DNA of 64,000 nt, from NCBI RefSeq assembly GCF_900188455.1, contig NZ_FZOL01000003.1:124001-188000 (forward strand), written 5' to 3'. Shown one piece after another: positions 24,901 through 31,947 of the stretch (position 1 is the stretch's first letter; each line of letters begins with the position of its first letter). A program made the position numbers and the translations under genes. Under the pieces are notes generated by a model, which was not told the origin of the DNA, made no database searches, and worked only from the letters and a program-made list of their open reading frames with translations. The stretch comes from Pseudomonas japonica. Lineage in GTDB: Bacteria; Pseudomonadota; Gammaproteobacteria; Pseudomonadales; Pseudomonadaceae.

Positions 24901-26006
24901 AAGAGTCGCGCACGCGCACGACACAGAACGATGCTATGGCTCTTCGGGTTACTACCGTCGAAGCGAGCGTTGCTGACAACTCGGGGCGTGTACGCGCACT
25001 GGAACAAACTGTCGTCACGAACGAGCAGGCGGCAGCGTGGCGCCTGATTGACGTGAGCACGAAGGTCGGTAGCAACACGTCAAGCATCGCAACCCTTGAG
25101 AAGGCTGTCACTGACAACGAGTCATCCACTGCATCGCGATTGCAGACCGTCAACTCCCGAGTAGACACGACGAATTTGGCACTCGACAGCGAGAGGGCCG
25201 ACCGTGCTGATGCTGTCGCCGGGGAGCGTGCTGCGCGCGAGGCATCGATCAGTGACGAGGCCGCGACTCGTGCGGATGCTGACCAGGCGCTCGGCACACG
25301 TATCGGGCACATGGAAGCGTCGTTCACAGTGCCGCAGGGCGAGCGTGATGACGATGGTGAGGGAGAGCTGGCAGGGGCGCTGAAGGGCTGGGAAAACACT
25401 GCGAAGATTGCGGACGAGTCGAGGGTTCGCGCATCGGCAATCGATGTTCAGGCGCGACGCTCAGAGACGCTCGAAGTGTCCTTCAACTCCGCATTGGACA
25501 AAACCAACGGTGAGGTGCTGAAGACCAATGCGTCGGTGCAGGTTACGAGTCAGGCCGTGGCCGCACTTGATAACAAAGCCAGCACTATGTGGGCGGTCAA
25601 GATGCAGATCAATGCTCAGGGCCAGTTCGTTGCCGCCGGCATTGGCCTCGGCATCGAGAACGGGCCTGCCGGATTGCAGAGTCAGTTCCTTGTGCAGGCA
25701 GATCGGTTCGCTGTGGTGAATGGCATTGATGGCGTGCTTGCCTCTCCCTTCGCGGTTCAAGGCGGTCAAGTGTTCATGAACCAGGCATTCATCGCCGACG
25801 GCACGATCACAAACGCCAAGATCGGCAGCTACATCAGCTCGACGAATTACGTCGCTGGCCAGCTTGGCTGGATTCTTTCGAAGGATGGGACATTCGAAAT
25901 CAATGGTGCCATCGCAGGGCAGGGGCGCTTGCTGATCAACAATCAGCGTCTGCGCATCTTTCATGCGAATGGCAATCTGGCGATCGACTTGGGAATCAGC
26001 GTATGA
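21936..26006 (+). CDS. Host specificity / central tail tip protein J-like
   Basis: 1356 residues, the receptor-interacting tail tip protein of lambda gpJ type. The N-terminal 600 residues form the conserved hub: DSLQSTNIAKMLIAVGEGEF, then NNPVWATYGLCVEDRFGLGK, then CDINLQGRTEAWTLLRDLS. Residues about 610-790 look like fibronectin-III repeats (SVSLTSDYAVDQ; PPAVTSLTAT). A long helical, Ala/Glu-rich stretch about 950-1170 follows, then a DUF1983-like C-terminus (WAVKMQINAQGQFVAAGIGL). Two similar segments around REDDGEGALSDAWRGW-type text (YRDDDGEGALSDAWRGWDT and ERDDDGEGELAGALKGWEN) show an internal duplication. Preceded by CTGGAGAAA. Confidence 0.93.
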   Translation: MGAALQLEIAGAKGGESKPKSPVEAPDSLQSTNIAKMLIAVGEGEFEGTPTDRDIYLDNTPIVDSSGNVNFPGVKWEWRRGSVEQDYIQGIPAIESETTTNVELRSDNPFVRSLSNTQLSAVRVRFSWSRLAQQDSSGNTNGYRIEYAIDVATDGGSYAEAHRGAVDGKTTSGYQRSVRVDLPAATSGWMFRVRRLTPNANSGTIADTMTVAGYTEIIDQKLRYPNTALLYIEFDAQQFQNIPAVTVDCRARRWPVPANYDPETRTYTGIWDGTFKQAWTNNPVWATYGLCVEDRFGLGKRIQPWMVDKWEMYRIAQYCDQLVPNGVGGMEPRYLCDINLQGRTEAWTLLRDLSAIYRGMTYWAQGQLFMQADMPRAQDIDYVFTRANVIDGDFVYGGAERTTHYSRALVSYDNPANNYDTDVIPVTDLVLQRRYRDRPIEISAIGCTRASEAQRRGKWALISNNQDRTVTFKTGLEGANVLPGYVIPVADELVAGRPNGGRISAAAGRVVTLDRDTPIKAGDRLIVNLPNGTAQGRTVESVVGRAVTVTTAYALQPEPQLQWAIDYEDLAVQLFRVLKRTRTTEGQFEFTALEFNPSKFAAIDTGAKLDERPISVIPITTVPPPASVSLTSDYAVDQGIAVSTMTVSWPAVDGAVAYDVEWRKGSGNWIRLQRTGGTSVDVAGIYAGAYLVRVRAVSAFDITSIWRSSMLTELKGKEGLPPAVTSLTATPLIFGISLKWGIPPGAEDTQRTEIWYSQSNSLESATKLTDLAYPQSEHVMQGLGAGVAFFFWARLVDRTGNIGPWYPLESGVLGQSGSNAGPILELISGQITESELGQELLTEIEKISGDFPGSVTDRINDAKQELEDLITELTDPLEYVATDAYVMNDAVRSGRRLYMAITDVPAAADGSNAPPNPGYWVDIGSIAETANGLAQAVAKNTTDIESIDGVVTATAEMLQAVQSAYRDDDGEGALSDAWRGWDTLAKVSQESRTRTTQNDAMALRVTTVEASVADNSGRVRALEQTVVTNEQAAAWRLIDVSTKVGSNTSSIATLEKAVTDNESSTASRLQTVNSRVDTTNLALDSERADRADAVAGERAAREASISDEAATRADADQALGTRIGHMEASFTVPQGERDDDGEGELAGALKGWENTAKIADESRVRASAIDVQARRSETLEVSFNSALDKTNGEVLKTNASVQVTSQAVAALDNKASTMWAVKMQINAQGQFVAAGIGLGIENGPAGLQSQFLVQADRFAVVNGIDGVLASPFAVQGGQVFMNQAFIADGTITNAKIGSYISSTNYVAGQLGWILSKDGTFEINGAIAGQGRLLINNQRLRIFHANGNLAIDLGISV

Positions 26007-26317
26007 GCACAGGCCTCAAGGTCTACGACCCGAACGGCCTGACGCTACTGGACATGACCAGCAGTGTCAGTCAAATGATCGGGTACGTGGACACTGGAGC
26101 TGGCAACGGGTCGCTCTCGATCCCCCTGGCGCCGGCTGGCAAGACGCTGTTCTACGCCATCACCGAGCTATCGGCACAAAACAAGTACCTGGGCAAACGC
26201 CCGGGGGTGACCCTCACCGTCGGAGCTTCAGTTGCGACCCTGTCCTGGCAGTACTCCTACGCCGGCGGCTGGGGCTTCTACTCGCTCAACTGTCGAATCC
26301 ACTATGGATACTACTGA
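26003..26317 (+). CDS. Small tail tip-associated protein, paralogue 1
   Basis: 104 residues overlapping gpJ by four bases. It begins STGLKVYDPNGLTLLDM, a motif shared with the next gene (SAALKVYKEDGSLLFDT), so the two are paralogues or alternative heads of a receptor-binding module. The rest is beta-rich and ends GWGFYSLNCRIHYGYY. Position after gpJ suggests a distal tail or host-range accessory component. Confidence 0.65.
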   Translation: MSTGLKVYDPNGLTLLDMTSSVSQMIGYVDTGAGNGSLSIPLAPAGKTLFYAITELSAQNKYLGKRPGVTLTVGASVATLSWQYSYAGGWGFYSLNCRIHYGYY

Positions 26318-27201
26318 TGTCGGCTGCTCTCAAGGTATATAAGGAAGACGGCTCTCTCTTATTTGATACGGAAAAAATCACATACGGCTTATTAAAAAGC
26401 GGTTACCTGATTTATCAATTAAGTTGGCCGAGGCTCAGCTATCGTTCAGCACAACTTCCGCCGAATGATCCAGGCAGTTATGCAGAATCATCAACAGTAG
26501 ATGCGATTCACGGTTTCAGCGTTGCCGGTGCGGTTGCGCCGATTGTCTTCATTTCAGGTTCTGGCATTTCCTGCGGCTCATCAAAAGAAGGCGATATAAC
26601 GACCTTCTATTTTATTGGTGCAAGCCCATCAACAAAGTACTTCTATTTCGATACGATGCGAAATGTTCTAAGCGGTGCCGGACTGAAGTGTTACAGCGAG
26701 TCGGGGAGTCTTACATTCAACTCCCTGCAGTGCCCTTTGAATATTGTTGCGAGGGTCGCTGCACCGCCGCCGCCACCGCCGAACATCATCGGTGGGTATG
26801 CGAGCTACGTGGTTCCTTTTGCAGGGGCTACGAGGTTAGCTACACGCTTCATTGATTCTGGCCTCTACTATTGCGTTTCGCGAGTATTCATCCCTGTCGG
26901 AATGGGCGAGTTCGCAACCTCAACAACATTTTCGAGAAGTTTCGGACAAGGCTTCATGGGCTCCATGAGTGTGCCTGGCCCCGGGGTGTTTCCGGCGGGA
27001 GCCATGCAGCAGGCGCATATGGACGGCGCATACGGTGCCAGCGGTGGAATTTATTTCATGTCGTGCGACGCAGCGCGAACAACGATGTTCTGGGGAACGC
27101 AAGCACCTTACATGTCTAATAGCTACTTCAATATCCCGACTGATAAGTATCCAGAAGCTCTAGTTATCAGAGTCGATAATCTACCATTCCCATTCAACTA
27201 A
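26317..27201 (+). CDS. Tail tip/fibre-like protein, paralogue 2
   Basis: 294 residues starting in the stop of the previous gene (TGATG). The N-terminal LKVYKEDGSLLFDT matches the preceding protein. A hexa-proline linker (APPPPPPN, near residue 150) joins two domains; the C-terminal one contains repeated aromatic and Gly-rich strands. Base composition of the first half is AT-richer than the tail genes around it, suggesting exchange of a receptor-binding module. Function as an adsorption protein is inferred from position. Confidence 0.65.
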   Translation: MSAALKVYKEDGSLLFDTEKITYGLLKSGYLIYQLSWPRLSYRSAQLPPNDPGSYAESSTVDAIHGFSVAGAVAPIVFISGSGISCGSSKEGDITTFYFIGASPSTKYFYFDTMRNVLSGAGLKCYSESGSLTFNSLQCPLNIVARVAAPPPPPPNIIGGYASYVVPFAGATRLATRFIDSGLYYCVSRVFIPVGMGEFATSTTFSRSFGQGFMGSMSVPGPGVFPAGAMQQAHMDGAYGASGGIYFMSCDAARTTMFWGTQAPYMSNSYFNIPTDKYPEALVIRVDNLPFPFN

Positions 27202-27212
27202 AGGACCATGCT

Positions 27213-28010
27213 ATGGCTTGGTATCGAGCAAATAGCGTCTCAGCAACAAACGGGTCTGTGACAATCACGGGCGCCAATACGAATTTTTCTGCAAACGCGC
27301 GGGTCGGTGATGCCTTTCTTGGTCCCGATGGGCGCTGGTATGAAGTAACCAACATTGCAAGCGCAACAGTGCTTTCGATTCTCCCCGCATATCTTGGTGC
27401 CACTACTTCGGGCGGCTCCTATGCAATCGCGCCGGTGCAAGGGTATACGAAGACGCTCGCAGACAAATTCAGCGACATTGCAAATCAGTGGGGCTCGACC
27501 CTTGCCGGACTCGGCTCCGTTTCGACAGAGAACGTTGTGCCGATCGCCAAAGGCGGGACCGGTGGCACGAGCCAGGCTTCAGCTCGCACTGGACTCGGCT
27601 TGAAGACTGCCGCGACGGCTGACATCGTCGGCACTGTGAGCATGAATAGTGGGGTCCCGGCAGGGGCAGTCTTCGAGCGCGGCAGCAATGCGAACGGCGA
27701 CTATGTCAAATTCGCCGACGGCTCGATGATCTGTTTTCTGAACATCAGTGTGACAGATCAAGCGATCAACTCGCAGTACACGGCAGGCGTGTATCAGGGG
27801 ACTCGGGCGTGGTTCTACCCAGTGTCGTTTGCGGTGCCCCCGACGGTGACCCCCGGAGCGTTTACGTGGGCTGGCGCAGCGAACTGGTCGGGGCTTGCTT
27901 CAGTACCGAGCACGGTCTCCGTTTTGTTGCGTGGGTTCGATGCTGTTGCGCGTGCCGCAGGGACCCCAGTACAGATTTCCGCAGTCGCGGTCGGGAGGTG
28001 GGCAGCATGA
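27213..28010 (+). CDS. Tail fibre protein
   Basis: 265 residues. The N-terminal 75 residues (MAWYRANSVSATNGSVTITG) are the phage attachment domain common to lambdoid side-fibre proteins in pseudomonads. A GGTGGTSQASARTGLGLKTAA repeat-type segment near residue 115 is typical of trimeric fibre shafts. The C-terminal domain (from about 150) is beta-rich and likely binds the receptor. It is followed with four-base overlap by its chaperone, as usual for fibre operons. Confidence 0.82.
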   Translation: MAWYRANSVSATNGSVTITGANTNFSANARVGDAFLGPDGRWYEVTNIASATVLSILPAYLGATTSGGSYAIAPVQGYTKTLADKFSDIANQWGSTLAGLGSVSTENVVPIAKGGTGGTSQASARTGLGLKTAATADIVGTVSMNSGVPAGAVFERGSNANGDYVKFADGSMICFLNISVTDQAINSQYTAGVYQGTRAWFYPVSFAVPPTVTPGAFTWAGAANWSGLASVPSTVSVLLRGFDAVARAAGTPVQISAVAVGRWAA

Positions 28011-28603
28011 TCATCAAGCTTTCTCCGGTGCGCTCCGACGCATCGCTTTCTGTCGTCCGAGCGGGCGACACACTCGAAATCAACGGCATCGTATTCGACT
28101 TCTCCCGGCTCCCTGACGGCGCAACGCTGCCGGCCGCCGCCGTGGGAAGCACTGAGGTTCTCGACCCGATCGAGCGGGTGAGCGGAAAAATCGTGGTCAC
28201 GATCCGACTGCCACACGCTGCTGACGCCGATCGATCGTCTCGCTTCCCGGCCGACATCATCGACCCCATGGACGGTCAGGTGCGACTGCCGGGAATTGAG
28301 CTCAGCGGCGCGCAGCCGTCAGTGGCGGGCGTGATCGACTGGTCGCAAGTCGTCACGGCCGAGCAGAAGACCCAGGCCGCTGCCGAGCAGTTGCTCTCCA
28401 TTGCCGCCGCCGAGATCACGCAGCGGCGTGGGATTGCAGACGCGGCGATCGTGCCGCTGCAGGATGCTATCGACCTCGACGAAGCGACCGAAGCCGAGCT
28501 CGCGCTGCTGAAAGAGTGGAAACGCTACCGCGTTGCACTCAACCGCTTGCCTGAACAGCCTGGCTATCCCGCGACGATCGACTGGCCCGTGCCTCCGACC
28601 TGA
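28007..28603 (+). CDS. tfa: Tail fibre assembly protein
   Basis: 198 residues from the ATG at 28007. The N-terminal half is beta-rich; the C-terminal part carries the Caudo_TAP signature ATEAELALLKEWKRYRVALN, then LPEQPGYPATIDWPVPP. Such chaperones help the tail fibre trimerise and can stay on its tip. It overlaps the fibre gene by four bases (ATGA). Confidence 0.87.
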   Translation: MIIKLSPVRSDASLSVVRAGDTLEINGIVFDFSRLPDGATLPAAAVGSTEVLDPIERVSGKIVVTIRLPHAADADRSSRFPADIIDPMDGQVRLPGIELSGAQPSVAGVIDWSQVVTAEQKTQAAAEQLLSIAAAEITQRRGIADAAIVPLQDAIDLDEATEAELALLKEWKRYRVALNRLPEQPGYPATIDWPVPPT

Positions 28604-28621
28604 TCCGCACCGAACCCACCG

Positions 28622-28645
28622 ACCGCCGCCTGGCGGTATTTTTTT
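28622..28645 (+). terminator. Terminator between tail and lysis genes
   Basis: Stem ACCGCC/GGCGGT, loop GCCT, then a T run, followed directly by TTGCCTGGAGAAAA, the endolysin ribosome site. Same junction layout as at 20762 and 21897. Confidence 0.85.
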
Positions 28646-28661
28646 GCCTGGAGAAAACCCG

Positions 28662-29093
28662 ATGCGTACATCGCAACGCGGCTTGAGCCTGATCAAGTCG
28701 TTCGAAGGCCTGCGCCTGCAGGCGTACCAAGATTCCGCTGGCGTCTGGACGATCGGCTACGGGGCGACCCGTGGCGTGAAGGCCGGCATGTCGATCACCA
28801 GAGAGCAGGCTGAGCGCATGCTGCTGAACGACGTGCAGCGCTTCGAGCCGGAAGTGCAGCGCCTGGTCACGGTGCCGCTGAGCAGCAACCAGTGGGACGC
28901 CCTGATCTGCTTTACCTACAACCTGGGCTCCGCGAATCTGGAGTCTTCGACGCTCCGTCGACTGCTCAACGATGGTGACTATACCGGTGCCGCCGAGCAG
29001 TTCCCGCGCTGGAACAAGGCCTCCGGCAAGGTTCTGCCGGGCCTAGTGCGGCGCCGTGCTGCCGAGCGCGAGTTGTTCCTGGAGGCAGCATGA
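28662..29093 (+). CDS. Endolysin (T4-lysozyme-type muramidase)
   Basis: 143 residues. The catalytic E-D-T set of phage lysozymes is visible with T4-like spacing: E15 (SFEGLRL), D24 (YQDSAGV) and T30 (WTIGYG). The NQWDALICFTYNLG and RWNKASGKVLPGLVRRR blocks complete the family pattern. There is no signal or SAR segment, so it needs a holin to reach the wall, but no holin gene was recognised next to it. It overlaps the spanin gene by four bases. Confidence 0.92.
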   Translation: MRTSQRGLSLIKSFEGLRLQAYQDSAGVWTIGYGATRGVKAGMSITREQAERMLLNDVQRFEPEVQRLVTVPLSSNQWDALICFTYNLGSANLESSTLRRLLNDGDYTGAAEQFPRWNKASGKVLPGLVRRRAAERELFLEAA

Positions 29094-29614
29094 TCACCGG
29101 ACGAACCGCTGCAGCTGCGGTCACGCTGCTAGCCGTGTTGGCCTCGTACTGGGGCGTCTACGAACACGGCCGCCGGGTCGAGCGCGCCGACGCCCTGGCG
29201 GCATCGGCCAAGCGAGACAGTGGTGATCGACTGTCGGAGGTGATTGGCGAACGCAGCGCCAGGCAGGAAGAACAACGACGCGCGAAGGCGCAGGAGGAGG
29301 CGAGAGCCCATGCACACGAACAACAACAGGTGGCTGCTGCTGGCGCTGCTGCAGCTGACGCTGCTGGCCAGCGGCTGCAGCACGACGCCGCCCAGCTCGC
29401 CGCCTCCGTCAGCTGCCCCGGCCCGGATACCGCCGCTGTCGCCCGAGGCGCATCAGCCACCCGCGCCGCCATGGTGCTCTCCGACCTGCTCGACCGGTCT
29501 GTCGCAACAAATCGAGAGCTGGCGAAAGCGTATGACGCGGCCCGAATAGCGGGACTTGCGTGCGAAGCCAGCTACGACTCGCTGGGTAGCGGGGAGATCA
29601 GCTCAGCGCCTTGA
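29090..29614 (+). CDS. Inner-membrane spanin (Rz-like)
   Basis: 174 residues. One N-terminal membrane anchor (AAAAVTLLAVLASYWGVYEHG) is followed by a long periplasmic coiled coil rich in Ala, Arg, Glu and Gln, and a Cys-containing C-terminus. This is the i-spanin layout (DUF2514/Rz-like). The outer-membrane partner is encoded wholly inside it in another frame. Together they fuse inner and outer membranes after the endolysin has cut the wall. Confidence 0.87.
   Translation: MITGRTAAAAVTLLAVLASYWGVYEHGRRVERADALAASAKRDSGDRLSEVIGERSARQEEQRRAKAQEEARAHAHEQQQVAAAGAAAADAAGQRLQHDAAQLAASVSCPGPDTAAVARGASATRAAMVLSDLLDRSVATNRELAKAYDAARIAGLACEASYDSLGSGEISSAP
29310..29549 (+). CDS. Outer-membrane spanin lipoprotein (Rz1-like), nested
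   Basis: 79 residues embedded in the +1 frame of the Rz gene, with its own CAGGAGGAGG ribosome site. MHTNNNRWLLLALLQLTLLA ending in SGC is a lipoprotein signal (lipobox ASGC). The mature part is proline-rich (TTPPSSPPPSAAPARIPPL), as in Rz1. The nested arrangement is like that of lambda Rz/Rz1, and both frames keep their required features. Confidence 0.88.
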   Translation: MHTNNNRWLLLALLQLTLLASGCSTTPPSSPPPSAAPARIPPLSPEAHQPPAPPWCSPTCSTGLSQQIESWRKRMTRPE

Positions 29615-30246
29615 TTGCGCACGTTTCCGACAGCCGTGCTGACGCGATACCACTCGAAGGCATCGGGACCTTCGCCGAGGTTGAGCGCCAGTTGCTCGGC
29701 CTGTTCTTTTGGAAGAGCAGAATCAAGCCACTGCCGTGCCAGCCCGGACGAGAGAACAACTGGGCGCCGGTCGTGCACATCAACCATGCCGCCTTTGGCA
29801 TCGGCGGTGATGATCACGAACCCGTCGTGCTCGCTGCCCGCGTATTGGCCGATGGCGGCGCACAGTGAGGGTTGGCCGTCCCGGCGCCGGATGTAGTAGG
29901 GCTGCTTCTTCTGTCCGCCATCGGCCACCCACTCATACCACCCATCGACCGGAACAATCGCTCGATGAGGCCAGATCGCGCGGAAGAATGCCCCGTGTGC
30001 CACCTTCTCGACGCGCGCATTAATTGGCGCGGCTCGATCAGTTGCCCAGTGCGGGCGCCAACCCCACTTCACCATATCGACCAGTAGCCCGCCATCATCG
30101 ACACGAAGCAGTGCAACCGGCGTGCTCGGTGCAACGTTGTAGCCCTCCAGTTGCTGGTCGCCGACGTTATTCTGCAGGGCGCCGGGCATACTGAGTGCAG
30201 CGACGAAGTCGTGTATCCCACGGTACTGCGCCAGTCTTCCGCACAT
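29572..30246 (-). CDS. SRAP-family DNA-protein crosslink protein (YedK/HMCES-like)
   Basis: 224 residues. Cys2 (MCGRL) is the catalytic residue that forms a thiazolidine crosslink with abasic sites in ssDNA. Other family residues are visible: NARVE, WYEW with the catalytic Glu, and VHDRRPV with the active His. It protects abasic sites during DNA damage. It is downstream of a coiled-coil gene with a LexA box, so SOS induction is likely. CGGAGGT lies eight bases before the ATG. It is a prophage-borne copy on the strand opposite to the lysis genes. Confidence 0.92.
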   Translation of the reverse strand: MCGRLAQYRGIHDFVAALSMPGALQNNVGDQQLEGYNVAPSTPVALLRVDDGGLLVDMVKWGWRPHWATDRAAPINARVEKVAHGAFFRAIWPHRAIVPVDGWYEWVADGGQKKQPYYIRRRDGQPSLCAAIGQYAGSEHDGFVIITADAKGGMVDVHDRRPVVLSSGLARQWLDSALPKEQAEQLALNLGEGPDAFEWYRVSTAVGNVRNQGAELISPLPSES

Positions 30247-30274
30247 GTGAAATACCTCCGACAGAATTGTCAGC

Positions 30275-30619
30275 TTAGCGCCTGCTCATGGCATCAAGCT
30301 GCCTTTCCAGGCTTCTGACCCTTGCGTTCTGTTCCAGCAATCGCTTTTCAAGGCGCTCGTTTTCCTCGCGGAAGTCGATGAGAAGGTTCTCGGCTTTGGC
30401 GTTGGCTCTGATCGCTGCATCGCGCCGCCTCTCTGCGTTGTCCAGCATGTGCACAAGACGTTCGATGTCTGCGCGCGCCTTGGTGAGAGCATCAGCGGTC
30501 TGCTCATATTCGGCCTGCATGAGCAGGTTCTGCTGCTCGAGCATTTCAATGCGTGTTGGCATTCCGAGTTCGAAGCCGGTGGTGTCGATGTCGCGGTTGT
30601 CGCTCATGGTTCTGCTCAT
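30275..30619 (-). CDS. Coiled-coil protein, LexA-controlled
   Basis: 114 residues (110 if the second ATG at 30607 is used). Apart from a short N-terminus, it is one continuous helix with heptads: MLEQQNLLMQAEYEQTADAL, then ERLVHMLDNAERRRDAAIR, then ENERLEKRLLEQNARVRSL. No catalytic motif. A perfect CTGT-N8-ACAG box lies at 30623-30638, directly upstream. The SRAP gene follows 28 bp downstream, so both are probably one SOS-induced operon. The function is unknown; a structural or DNA-associated role is possible. Confidence 0.7.
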   Translation of the reverse strand: MSRTMSDNRDIDTTGFELGMPTRIEMLEQQNLLMQAEYEQTADALTKARADIERLVHMLDNAERRRDAAIRANAKAENLLIDFREENERLEKRLLEQNARVRSLERQLDAMSRR

Positions 30620-30622
30620 TAT

Positions 30623-30638
30623 CTGTATGTGTATACAG
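30623..30638 (-). promoter_or_regulatory. LexA (SOS) box
   Basis: CTGTATGTGTATACAG matches the CTGT-N8-ACAG consensus with an AT-rich alternating spacer. It sits 4 to 16 bases from the two possible starts of the coiled-coil gene, where LexA would block transcription. Confidence 0.82.
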
Positions 30639-30956
30639 TATTTCTATGCACAGAAGACGGCCAGCTCCAAGCGACGAGGTGTAGTTGTGGAGGGGGGGGT
30701 ATCCTGGTCGGCAGAACGCCGGGGGAGGGAGGCGATTAAGGAGATAGCGCGGCGCCTATGCATAATCGGCATGAGTCTTCATAGGGAGTGGCCGGACCAT
30801 TTCCCGAACCAAGTAGTGCGTATCAGTGGGTAGTCAGAAGGGATTATGCCCAGCAAAATCAACACATCCCCACCCGCTAAACCCCATGACAAAGCGCATG
30901 GTGATGTTAGCGGTAGAAATCAAAGTGCTTGTCCTGCGGGGGTTCCAGAGGTGTAT
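30639..30956. other. Gene-free stretch between SOS operon and integrase remnant
   Basis: No convincing gene on either strand. It contains an eight- to nine-base G run near 30690 and must include the promoter of the SOS operon. A prophage attachment site could lie between here and the integrase remnant, but no duplicate core is available in the window to prove it. Confidence 0.4.
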
Positions 30957-31337
30957 TTAGGCCCTCTCGTCCGTTTTGGGCCAATTTTGGGCCAATTCGA
31001 CTCGGGGCGGCAGCTTCTCCAGCTCCCTCCAATCCGAGGAGGAGCTGATCCATTTCGCGTAGGTAGAGAGCAACATCTCCACGCTGTGGCCAGGCTGATT
31101 CGCGATGAACGTGGGGTTCATCCCAGCCATGAGGCACATGGTTGCGTAGGTGTGGCGGGTGTCGTACTGCCGGCGTTCACGGATGTTCAGCGCCTTGGGC
31201 GCCGATTTTAAGGGGCGGATTGTAACACTTGGCTCGTTGATCCACAGCCCACCTTTGCCCGGTTGGAGTGCCCAGCCTGGATACCGCTGGACTGCGACAG
31301 CCACGAACGTTTCCAGCTCATGATGCCCCTTGCTCAT
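30957..31337 (-). pseudogene. Truncated tyrosine integrase (chimeric N-terminus)
   Basis: 126 residues. The last 85 are the catalytic end of a phage tyrosine recombinase: RRQYDTRHTYATMC (box II Arg with HxxR), GHSVEMLLSTYAKW (His and nucleophile Tyr). A full enzyme needs about 330-400 residues. The first 45 residues (from MSKGHHELETFVAV to RPLKSAP) do not look like integrase core-binding sequence and probably come from a neighbouring small gene fused by deletion. The usual LGHS box is PGHS here. It is unlikely to be active, so the prophage may be locked. Confidence 0.75.
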
Positions 31338-31479
31338 GACGAGTAGGTGTCTTCACCAACGCTCTGCACGTCGGTCGGGCGCTGTTTTGCAGGCATGCGG
31401 ATTCCTTGGCCGGGGCGGGGACGGTGGAAGACGACTATTAGGTGCTAGTGTGGTGTTTCGCAAGTAACACTCATATTTT

Positions 31480-31755
31480 TCAGCCTAGCGCCTCAGCTGC
31501 ACGACCGACGCTCGCCAAGATGTCATCGGCCTTTCGGTTCCAGTGAAAGGGGCGAGGGTTGGCGATGTGAGTGGACAGGTAGTACTCAATAGACTCCTCC
31601 AGATCCTTCACGCTGGTATGTGCCTGACGCTTGATCCACTTCTCGCTCCGTGTCGAGAAGAAGCGCTCCACCAGATTCAACCAGGATGCCGAAGTAGGTG
31701 TGAAATGCACCTGGTAGCGCGGATGCGCTGCCAACCACGCTTTCACTTTGTCGGT
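31480..31755 (-). pseudogene. IS630-family transposase, C-terminal fragment
   Basis: The DDE C-terminus is visible: TDKVKAWLAAHPRYQVHF, then TPTSASWLNLVERFFS with the final catalytic Glu region, then a helical tail. A TAG precedes the first codon, and the N-terminal two-thirds are missing. The matching N-terminal part of an IS630 transposase lies at 35711-36056 on the opposite strand. Confidence 0.82.
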
Positions 31756-31947
31756 CTAATGCGTCGGCATTCCAGGGTGCGCCTGGTGCAGTCGAGCAGG
31801 TCAGCCATTCGTTGTTCGGTAACCTTGTCGACGTCACTGTGTGCTGGTCGGTTTCCATGGGGGATATCTACGCCGCTGGTGGTGGCTGTTATGGATAACT
31901 GTCTTTCAGATGAGTAACCTGATGCCTTTTGCTATCAGGCTAGGGAA

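Noticed and set aside
26769..26790. CCGCCGCCGCCACC microsatellite
   Set aside because: It simply encodes the hexa-proline linker of a tail protein.
30260..30276. GACAATTCTGTC inverted repeat before the SRAP gene as a second SOS box
   Set aside because: It lacks the CTGT-N8-ACAG spacing; the site at 30623 fits fully.
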